From: Treponema sp. JC4
Lineage (GTDB): Bacteria > Spirochaetota > Spirochaetia > Treponematales > Treponemataceae
DNA: 64,000 nucleotides
Reading direction: 5' to 3'
NCBI RefSeq assembly: GCF_000260795.1
Contig: NZ_AJGU01000010.1
Location: forward strand, 1 to 64,000
Position numbers and translations under genes: made by a program. Under the pieces are notes generated by a model. The model saw only the letters and a program-made list of their open reading frames with translations, had not been told where the DNA came from and made no database searches. Within the stretch, counting starts at the first letter, position 1. Each line of letters opens with the position of its first letter. Positions 41,234-48,229 of this stretch are shown here, piece after piece.

Positions 41234-43801
41234 TTATTCCATCAGATAGTTATAATCATATTCTACAGTCTGTTTTGTTTTAGCGCCAGTATTTTCATTT
41301 TCTTCCTGGACAAAATCTTCTGACTTACGGCGAGGAGGCACGTAATTAGAATTAAGGAAGTCAAGGTTCAGTTTAAGAGGACTTGTGTCTACATTCTGAG
41401 TATAGCGCTGTCCAGACTTATACATTTCGCGTTCAAGACGGTTTACTGCAATAATTGAGTTAGACTGACTTGAATGAACCGGACACATTTCTGTAGGCTG
41501 GGTTCCTTCAAGATACCACTGAGTTGTTTTGTGGTCTCCGCAGCCGTCTGTAAGGATTTTTCCACTCACAGAACATACTGTTGCTTCTACAATGCCTTCA
41601 AGAGGGCGGCTGAACTGTTTAAGAGGTAAATCTGCGTGAACCTTATCAAAGTATTCACCCCAGGCATAACCGGCAAGGGTAGCACCTGTAATGTTCAAAC
41701 CAAGCGACTGACCAGGCTTATCAAAACCGAACCAGAAGGCAGCTGCATAGTAAGGGGTAAATCCACAAGTCCAGGCATCAGCCCAGTTCTGAGTTGTACC
41801 GGTTTTACCGCCGGCTGGCATTGTATATTTTTTGCCCTTTTCGTCGTGATAATCAAAGTGCCAGCTCTGGGCGCTCAAGGTACCGCCGTTGAAAACTGTC
41901 TGCTCAAGAAGTTTTACCATTACGTAAGCTGTCTGAGGAGAGATAACCTGAATCTTATCACCTTTTGCAGACTGAGCCTTTCTGATATCAAGCTCAGGAT
42001 TCAAAATTACGTTTCCGTTTTTATCTTCTACAGTGCGGATTGCCATTGGAGTAACGTCTTTACCGCCGTTGGCAAAAATAGCGTAGGCTCTTGCCATTTC
42101 AACGGGGCGGACAGAACAAACTCCAAGACCGATAGGGTAGCCCGGAACAAAGGCACGGCTAGGAAGTTCTTCTTTTGTAATGCCAAGAAGGGCAACAGCG
42201 CGGTTAATAGCGGCTTCAAAACCGATTCCGTCAAGAACCTTAAGAGAAGGAACGTTCATAGAACGGGTAAGGGCGTGGTAAACTGTTACGTCGCCTTCCC
42301 ATTCTCCCTTGAAGTTCAAAGGAATGTAAGGTTTGCCGTCTGCGGTATGGAATACAACCGGCGAGTCAGAAATGATTGTTGTCGGCGTAAATTTCTTGGA
42401 ATCAATTGCTGCTGAATAGTAAAGCGGCTTAAAGGTAGAACCCGGCTGAACCTTAGCCTGAGTTGCACGGATAAACTGGTTTTCCTGATCGAATTTACTT
42501 CCGCCAACAAGAGCGTCAATGTAGCCTGTTTCGTGGTCAAGGGCTATCATTGTTCCTTCGATAGTAGTCTTTTCATCAGCCTGCTTTGAAATTGCAACTG
42601 CACGGTTAATGATGTTGATTTTAAGTCTTTCAGAACCGTTCATCATGGAAATAACGTCCAGAACCGGATTTATCTGATTAATGAATTCTTTATTTGCAAC
42701 AAGTTCAGTTCGCTGTTCGCTGACTTTAAGGCCTGGAATATTGAAAAGAAGAGCCAGCATTTCTGAAATAGGAACATAGGTTCCGTAGGCAACACCGGCC
42801 TTTGCGGAATGTTCTTTCTTATAGCGGGCATTTGCATTGCCTATCCATTTTTCCATTACTTCCTGAGCAATTTTCTGATGGGCAAGATTTAAGGTTGTGT
42901 TTACGGTAAAGCCGTCTGTGTAAATATTGTCTGAACCGTACATCATGCTGCCAAGTTCACGGCGAACGTATTCACTGAACCATGGAGCCTTGTCATCCCT
43001 CATCATGTAAGCAGAGGAAGAGGTTCGGGTATAGTCAAAATCTGCCCAGAAGTCATTGAAAGATTCGTTTGCTTCTGTTTTTGTAATAAAGCCCTGTGCA
43101 ACCATTGAGTCCAGAACGTTCTTCTGTCTGTCCATTGCACGGTTAGGATGATCAAAAGGATTGTAAAAAGCCGGGTTAGAAAGCTGAATTACAAGAATTG
43201 CTGCTTCTGCCGGGGTAATTTCTGTTGCTCCGTGACCAAAATAATATTTTGAAGCGGCGTTTACACCGTAAGTACCGCCACCAAAATAAATCTTGTTCAG
43301 GTAAAGCTCAAGAATTTCATTTTTTGAATAACGGCGTTCCATCTGAATGGCCCACCAGAGTTCCTTAAGCTTTCGGGTAATTGATTTATCGTTACGGTCG
43401 CAGTAAAGGGTTCCGGCAATCTGCTGGGTAAGGGTAGAACCACCACCAAGTGAACGGCCTGTAAGAATACCAAAGACGCCTCGGAAAATAGCCTTAAGGT
43501 TAAAACCGTTATGAGAAAAGAAAATGCGGTCTTCACGGGTAATAAGGGCATCAACAAGGTGCTGAGGTAAATCCTTAAAAGCGATGATTTCGCGTTTTTC
43601 ATCAGAAGCGAATTCCGTAATTACTTCGCCGTTTATATCCAGAAGTTTTGTAGGAAGGGCTGTTTCAAATTCAGTAATGTATTCAGAATTTATGATATTT
43701 CGTGTTGCTGCAAGAGATGCTCCCAGCGCTGCCCCGATGCCGATTGCAAAGAAAAATAAGACACAGGAGAGAATAAGCGGAGCTTTCAAAATTTTCTTCA
43801 T
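41234..43801 (-). CDS. mrcA: Penicillin-binding protein 1A (bifunctional peptidoglycan synthase)
   Basis: 855 aa. A membrane helix (about 9-30) is followed by the GT51 glycosyltransferase domain: catalytic Glu90 in TREDRIFFSHNGFN, GGSTLTQQIAGT and ELYLNKIYFGGGTYGVNAA. The transpeptidase domain has Ser455 in PGSTFKP, SMN in TRSMNVPS, and KTG in GGKTGTTQNWADAW. It polymerises and crosslinks peptidoglycan in the periplasm. The -10 box TATAAT lies 8 nt before the ATG with no SD site. A short ParB-like gene follows. Confidence 0.95.
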   Translation of the reverse strand: MKKILKAPLILSCVLFFFAIGIGAALGASLAATRNIINSEYITEFETALPTKLLDINGEVITEFASDEKREIIAFKDLPQHLVDALITREDRIFFSHNGFNLKAIFRGVFGILTGRSLGGGSTLTQQIAGTLYCDRNDKSITRKLKELWWAIQMERRYSKNEILELYLNKIYFGGGTYGVNAASKYYFGHGATEITPAEAAILVIQLSNPAFYNPFDHPNRAMDRQKNVLDSMVAQGFITKTEANESFNDFWADFDYTRTSSSAYMMRDDKAPWFSEYVRRELGSMMYGSDNIYTDGFTVNTTLNLAHQKIAQEVMEKWIGNANARYKKEHSAKAGVAYGTYVPISEMLALLFNIPGLKVSEQRTELVANKEFINQINPVLDVISMMNGSERLKINIINRAVAISKQADEKTTIEGTMIALDHETGYIDALVGGSKFDQENQFIRATQAKVQPGSTFKPLYYSAAIDSKKFTPTTIISDSPVVFHTADGKPYIPLNFKGEWEGDVTVYHALTRSMNVPSLKVLDGIGFEAAINRAVALLGITKEELPSRAFVPGYPIGLGVCSVRPVEMARAYAIFANGGKDVTPMAIRTVEDKNGNVILNPELDIRKAQSAKGDKIQVISPQTAYVMVKLLEQTVFNGGTLSAQSWHFDYHDEKGKKYTMPAGGKTGTTQNWADAWTCGFTPYYAAAFWFGFDKPGQSLGLNITGATLAGYAWGEYFDKVHADLPLKQFSRPLEGIVEATVCSVSGKILTDGCGDHKTTQWYLEGTQPTEMCPVHSSQSNSIIAVNRLEREMYKSGQRYTQNVDTSPLKLNLDFLNSNYVPPRRKSEDFVQEENENTGAKTKQTVEYDYNYLME

Positions 43802-43809
43802 AATGTACT

Positions 43810-43839
43810 ATTATACCGTTTTTTTGAGCATACGAACAA
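43810..43839 (-). promoter_or_regulatory. PBP1A promoter adjacent to the start codon
   Basis: On the minus strand TTGTTC (43834-43839), 18 bp, TATAAT (43810-43815), then 8 nt to the ATG. The predicted leader is 0-3 nt. Confidence 0.65.
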
Positions 43840-43899
43840 GAGTGCGTTTTTTCTACTATTATTACACTTTATTTTCATCATAATTTGCAAAAAAATCTG

Positions 43900-43928
43900 T
43901 TGTTAAAATGCAGTTCTTACAGTATATT
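43900..43928 (+). promoter_or_regulatory. Ferredoxin gene promoter
   Basis: TTGTTA (43900-43905), 17 bp, TATATT (43923-43928). The leader to the ATG at 43980 is about 45 nt and carries an AGGAG site. Confidence 0.6.
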
Positions 43929-43979
43929 TTAAGAAAGAACTTGACTGGCAAAAAATACAAGTTTTTATAGGAGCAAATT

Positions 43980-44150
43980 ATGGCATACAAAATTAATGAC
44001 TCATGTGTAAACTGCGGAACTTGCGAACCAGATTGTCCTGTTGGAGCAATTTCTGAAAGCGGAGACAAAAGAGTAATCGATGCTAATGCATGCATCAGCT
44101 GCGGTACTTGCGCTGCTGAATGTCCAGCTGAAGCAATTGTAGAAGAGTAA
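43980..44150 (+). CDS. 2[4Fe-4S] ferredoxin
   Basis: 56 aa, classical clostridial-type ferredoxin length. Two cluster motifs are clear: CVNCGTCEPDCP and CISCGTCAAECP, i.e. two C-x2-C-x2-C-x3-C-P sets. It carries electrons at low potential in the cytoplasm, for example for pyruvate:ferredoxin oxidoreductase or hydrogenases. A strong AGGAG site lies 8 nt before the ATG. It is a single-gene unit with its own promoter and terminator. Confidence 0.96.
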   Translation: MAYKINDSCVNCGTCEPDCPVGAISESGDKRVIDANACISCGTCAAECPAEAIVEE

Positions 44151-44172
44151 TTTCGTTTTTCGATTTTACTTT

Positions 44173-44210
44173 AAAAAGACAGGTTCTCTGGCAGGAATCT
44201 GTCTTTTTTT
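44173..44210 (+). terminator. Ferredoxin gene terminator
   Basis: A 10-bp AAAAAGACAG/CTGTCTTTTT stem (44173-44182 with 44199-44208) runs into a T tract. Confidence 0.9.
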
Positions 44211-44250
44211 ATTAAGGGTTTACTACAACCCCTAAAAAGCTAACAGGAAG

Positions 44251-45218
44251 ATGATAAAAAAGATTTTTACTGCCCTTTTTATTTATGTCTTTTCTCTTTC
44301 TTTTCAGTGGGCTCAGGCTGCTGATGCTCCTTTTATTATAGAAAAGAATAGGCTTCCTCTTATTAACAGCCTTGATCCTTATCTTAAAAGCGGGGCAGAA
44401 AAAAAACAGGTTAAAAATGAAGAATTGATTCAGTTCATTTCCATCGTACAGAACAATTCTAAGGCTGTATTTGCCGGCAATGATCCTGAATTTCTTTTCT
44501 TTAAGTATGATGTAAAAAACTTCACCGTCTATGAACTCTGTGCCCGCTGTAATATTAATTATGATACAATTGTCACACTTAATTCCATTTCCAGTAAAGA
44601 TGATGTAATCAAAGGAAAGTCTCTTATCATTCCTACCGTTCAGGGTCTTTTTATTCCCCTTGATAAGGGAAAAACTTCAATAGAAGTACTTCTTCAGGAA
44701 AATTATAAAAATCAAAACTTAACAAATCCGGCCTTATACTTTACAATTGAAGGACGAAGTTTTGTGTTTTTGCAGGGAAAAAGGCTTTCTCCTACAGAAC
44801 GTGCTTTTTTTCTTGATTCCGGTTTGAGGCTGCCGCTGGAAGAAAATACTTTTTATGTTTCTTCTGAATTCGGCAGACGCAAAAATCCGCTTTCAGGGCA
44901 GATTAAAGATCATAACGGAATTGACCTTGCTGCACAGGAAGGAACTCCGGTCTATGCTGTAAAAGACGGAGATGTGGCTTATGCTGTAAGTGATGATCCG
45001 ACCTTCGGTAATTACATCATTTTAAGCCATGATTTGGGAAAACAGACCAGTGTCTATGCCCACCTTTCAAAAATCTTTGTAGACCAGTACAGTTTTGTAA
45101 AAAAGGAACTGTAATCGGACTTGTGGGCCATACTGGTATGGCAACCGGGGATCATCTGCACTTTGAAATCCGTAAGGGAGGAAAGGCTCTTGATCCGCGT
45201 GAAAAATTTGAATTTTAA
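44251..45218 (+). pseudogene. LysM/M23-family peptidoglycan endopeptidase, -1 frameshift at a slippery site
   Basis: Frame 0 gives 287 aa: signal peptide (ending AQA), a LysM-like segment (FTVYELCARCNINYDTI...GKSLIIP, about 91-130), and an M23 domain with SSEFGRRKNPL and HNGIDLAA. It stops at 45112-45114. The rest of the M23 domain, including the essential HLHFE metal/catalytic motif, is in the -1 frame and ends at 45218. The shift coincides with A AAA AAG (45099-45105) in the exact phase for programmed -1 frameshifting. A 6-bp hairpin with a CTGG loop lies about 21 nt downstream. Restored length is 322 aa. A lost A in an A7 run is the simpler explanation. Confidence 0.82.
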
Positions 45219-45229
45219 TTTCAGGTGTG

Positions 45230-46231
45230 ATGAAGGGATTTTCTGGATTAAAAAAATTATCAGTTTTTGTTTTCTCTCCTCTGCTTTTTTCTGCAGGCTC
45301 TCTTCTTTTTGCAGAATCTTTCAGAACCAGTAAACTTCATTACGCCGCAATAGAACAGGAAGCTGGCTTTGAGGTTCAAAAGAGCCTTGGTACAAATGAA
45401 TCCCTTGCGATCAAACTTCCTCAAAACAGCAGATTTATAGAAGGAATTGAAGTAAAGTTTGATATTCCGGAAGACGTTGCCTACTGGCAGGACTGTGTTG
45501 CCTGTTCAGTTTACGATAAAATCTCTCCAAAGCCTTCGGAAGAAGAAATTGACTATTCAGGTTCACGCATGTTTGTAAGCCCTCTGCCATCAAGACTTTC
45601 CTGGGTTTTACAGATTCCTCTGAAGAAAAACAACAGTCTTAAGCAGAATCAGTACACAAGTCTTATGGATCTGGTTGATTTTGCAGACGGCCTGATTTTT
45701 ATAAGACTGCAGCCGGTTATGAAGGGGGTTCCGGAAGAAACTTTAAATTCCAAAATAAAGACTTCCATTAAACCAATTCTTTCTGACAAGGGCGAACTAA
45801 CCCTGGTGCTTTCTACCCTGAGCGACAAAAAGCCTGAAAACTGCACTGTCTATGTTGATGAAAAACTTGTAACTCTTTCAAAGAACAATACAATCCTTTT
45901 GGACAAGGGTGTTCACGACCTTTCTGTTACATCTGATGCCTACAGAAATGAGGTCCGCACTGTAAGAATTGAGCAGGCAAAAAATACTGAACTTAAGATT
46001 GAACTTAAGAGCATTGAGCCGGCGGTTTTTGTTACTGCTCCTGAAGGAACTTCTGTTTTCCTTGATGATAAGGCCTTTAAAAATCTTGGAAAGGAATATG
46101 TAATTTCGGAAGGGGAGCATAAAATCCGCTTTACAATCGGCGATTATGAAATTACAAGAACTCTCAATGTCATTAAGGGCAAAACCTACAAAATCAACTG
46201 TTCTGTAGATCTTCAGATAGAAGAAGAATAA
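45230..46231 (+). CDS. Exported PEGA-domain protein
   Basis: 333 aa from the ATG at 45230 (12 nt after the M23 gene). The signal peptide is long (about 1-28, ending LFA). The C-terminal 130 residues carry two PEGA-like beta domains: VYVDEKLVTLSKNNTILLDKGVHDLSVTS and AVFVTAPEGTSVFLDDKAFKNLGKEYVISEGEHKIRF. The N-terminal half is beta-rich and without a named family. It is probably a periplasmic or envelope protein, co-transcribed with the peptidase. Confidence 0.8.
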   Translation: MKGFSGLKKLSVFVFSPLLFSAGSLLFAESFRTSKLHYAAIEQEAGFEVQKSLGTNESLAIKLPQNSRFIEGIEVKFDIPEDVAYWQDCVACSVYDKISPKPSEEEIDYSGSRMFVSPLPSRLSWVLQIPLKKNNSLKQNQYTSLMDLVDFADGLIFIRLQPVMKGVPEETLNSKIKTSIKPILSDKGELTLVLSTLSDKKPENCTVYVDEKLVTLSKNNTILLDKGVHDLSVTSDAYRNEVRTVRIEQAKNTELKIELKSIEPAVFVTAPEGTSVFLDDKAFKNLGKEYVISEGEHKIRFTIGDYEITRTLNVIKGKTYKINCSVDLQIEEE

Positions 46232-46271
46232 AATTTTTCATAAATTTTCAAAATTTTCTTATAATTACTAA

Positions 46272-46386
46272 AGTTTTTAGCACATATGCCCGATATTATA
46301 AATGTCAGGGACATTTTCCCCTCCCACCCATGTCCCTGACTGCCTGATTAAGGCATGGCGCTGATTCATTCAGCGCCTTTTTTTTG
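46272..46386 (+). ncRNA. Candidate structured small RNA with C-rich loop
   Basis: Three consecutive hairpins with no open frame: a perfect 10-bp stem (46304-46313 with 46331-46340) with a 17-nt loop rich in C (UUUUCCCCUCCCACCCA), a 5-bp stem (46341-46355), and an 8-bp GGCGCUGA/UCAGCGCC stem with a U-run (46357-46386), the terminator. A TATAAT (46260-46265) lies upstream. C-rich loops of this kind in other bacteria pair with Shine-Dalgarno sequences. An alternative is that the first two hairpins are only the 3' UTR of the PEGA gene. Confidence 0.55.
46357..46386 (+). terminator. Rho-independent terminator
   Basis: A GGCGCTGA/TCAGCGCC stem (8 bp, 5-nt loop) is followed by eight or nine T residues. 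It ends the PEGA transcript or the candidate small RNA. Confidence 0.9.
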
Positions 46387-46462
46387 TTTTAACCCTAGTA
46401 GTAAAAGTCTTTTATTTTGCATTATACTTACAGTCAGAATTATTTAAGGAGAAATTTATTTT

Positions 46463-47175
46463 ATGACTAAAAAAGAAATCGCAGCTTATATTGATCATAC
46501 TCTGCTTGCTCCTCAGGCAAGAGTTTCTCAGATTGAAAAACTTTGTGATGAAGCTAAAAAATATGGCTTTGCTTCAGTTTGTATTAATCCAAGTTATGTT
46601 TCTCTTGCTGCAAAACTTTTGGAAAATAGCCCTGTAAAGGTTTGTACAGTTGTAGGTTTTCCTCTTGGTGCAACACCTTCAGAAGTAAAGGCTTTTGAAG
46701 CTGCTGCCTGCATTCAGAAGGGGGCTGATGAAGTTGATATGGTTATCAATGTTGGTGCCGCTATGGACGGGCGTTTTTCTGAGGTTGGTGCTGATATTGC
46801 CGCTGTAGTTGAAGCTTCACGTGCAGAAGGTAAAAAGGTAGGAAAAGAAATCTGCGTAAAAGTAATTCTTGAAACCTGCTATCTTGATGATCATACAATT
46901 GAAAACTGCTGTCTCTGCGCTAAAAAGCCGGAGCTGATTTTGTAAAAACTTCTACAGGTTTTGCAATTCTTAAAGATAAGGAAGGAAAGCTTCTTCCTAA
47001 TGGTGCTACTGCTCACCACGTTGCTTTGATGAGAGAAACTGTAGGAAAAGATATGGGAGTTAAGGCTTCCGGTGGAGTTCGCAATGCAGAGCAGGCTTTG
47101 GAAATGATTAAAGCCGGTGCCAACCGCATTGGAGCTTCAAGCGGTGTAGAAATTGTAGCTGCTTTTGAAGACTAA
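46463..47175 (+). pseudogene. deoC: Deoxyribose-phosphate aldolase, frameshifted
   Basis: Frame 0 gives 160 aa and stops at 46943-46945; the remaining 77 residues follow in the -1 frame and end at 47175. Together they make a normal DeoC of about 237 aa: YIDHTLLAPQ, VGFPLGAT, DEVDMVINVGA, KVILETCYL, then (shifted) [11 protein letters not shown] with the Schiff-base lysine, and [10 protein letters not shown]. The break lies at AAAAAG-CCGG (46922-46930), where one G seems missing. Without the shift the enzyme would lack its active-site lysine. A good AAGGAG site precedes the ATG. Sequence error or recent mutation; a programmed event is less likely than in the M23 gene because the heptamer is T AAA AAG. 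Confidence 0.85.
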
Positions 47176-47193
47176 GACTTTATTGGTGCGGGT

Positions 47194-48150
47194 TTAAGCC
47201 TTGCACCAGTAAAAGGTATTATTTTCAATTAGAACTTTTACAAGCCCCATGTCATGCATGGCGGCTAAATAGGATTTGAGCGTGCTCCGGATTAAAACGG
47301 ACTGCCCGAATCCTAATTTTATTTCATTCAAATCTGCAACTTCTTTTAAGAGTTCTCCGCTTGTTTTTCTTCCTTCTGCAATCAGATTAAGTAAAAGCTG
47401 CTTTGTTTCCAGAATGGCAAGAGAATCCATTTCTATAGTTTCGCTAAGATTTTTTTCTATGCAGTCTCCATGTCCCGGAACGCACCATTCAAGGTTTTCA
47501 AGAAGAGAAAGCTTTTCAAGTCCCTTCATAAATTTCAGGGGATTGTTCATAAATGGAATCCAGAACTTTGAAAGTTCTCCGCGGGTAAAAATACCGTCTC
47601 CTGCGTAAACGACCTTTTTTCCTTCTTTATCAGAATATATTACGGCAGTCATCTCAAAACTGTGTCCGGGCAGGGTAAGAAAAGTAATGCTTCTTCCGCC
47701 TGTAAGTTTTACTTTTGTCTCTTCGTTGATTATCTTTGAAGCTTTAGAAGGCTGAGGCCTGAAATATGCCGTCTGAATTTCGTGAGGTGGAGTTCCGCCC
47801 CAGATGTCTGTTGCCTGTAATTCCGGGTTTTCTATGTAAGGAAGTTCCAGCTTTGAAATCCAGACCTGGCAGCCAGTCTTTTTCTGAATAAACAAATTAC
47901 CGCCGGCGTGGTCAGTGTGCCCGTGCGTGTTAATGATTGCCTTAATCCTGTATTTTTCGCCGGCTTGCTCAAAAAATTCATCCAGAATGGAAAGAATGTA
48001 TTCCGCGTCAATTTCCGTAGTTCCGGAATCAATCAGATAAACCTTTGTTTTGCCAAAGCCTTTTTCTGTGATAACACCTATATTTGTTGAAGAAGGAATA
48101 ACATATGCCCCAGGCATTAGTTGAATCATTTTTTTTGAAAGTTCAGACAT
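47194..48150 (-). CDS. MBL-fold metallohydrolase
   Basis: 318 aa. A complete metallo-beta-lactamase-fold hydrolase motif set: NTHGHTDHAGG (HxHxDH), LPGHSFEM, VYAGDGIF and VPGHGD. The C-terminal 80 residues are helical and may be a winged-helix-like accessory domain, as in LACTB2-type proteins. The substrate is unknown. A GAGGTG site precedes the ATG. It lies downstream of greA with 79 bp between, where a CAGGCTG/CAGCCTG hairpin (about 48167-48206) could act as terminator or attenuator. Confidence 0.85.
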   Translation of the reverse strand: MSELSKKMIQLMPGAYVIPSSTNIGVITEKGFGKTKVYLIDSGTTEIDAEYILSILDEFFEQAGEKYRIKAIINTHGHTDHAGGNLFIQKKTGCQVWISKLELPYIENPELQATDIWGGTPPHEIQTAYFRPQPSKASKIINEETKVKLTGGRSITFLTLPGHSFEMTAVIYSDKEGKKVVYAGDGIFTRGELSKFWIPFMNNPLKFMKGLEKLSLLENLEWCVPGHGDCIEKNLSETIEMDSLAILETKQLLLNLIAEGRKTSGELLKEVADLNEIKLGFGQSVLIRSTLKSYLAAMHDMGLVKVLIENNTFYWCKA

Positions 48151-48229
48151 GGCTTCACCTCACATAAAAGAACAGGCTGCCCAGGATCTTCCCGAACAGC
48201 CTGCAATGCTTCAATTAAAAAGAACTGAA

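Noticed and set aside
46922-46927. Programmed frameshift in deoC
   Set aside because: The heptamer T AAA AAG does not allow good re-pairing in the P site; an indel explains it better.
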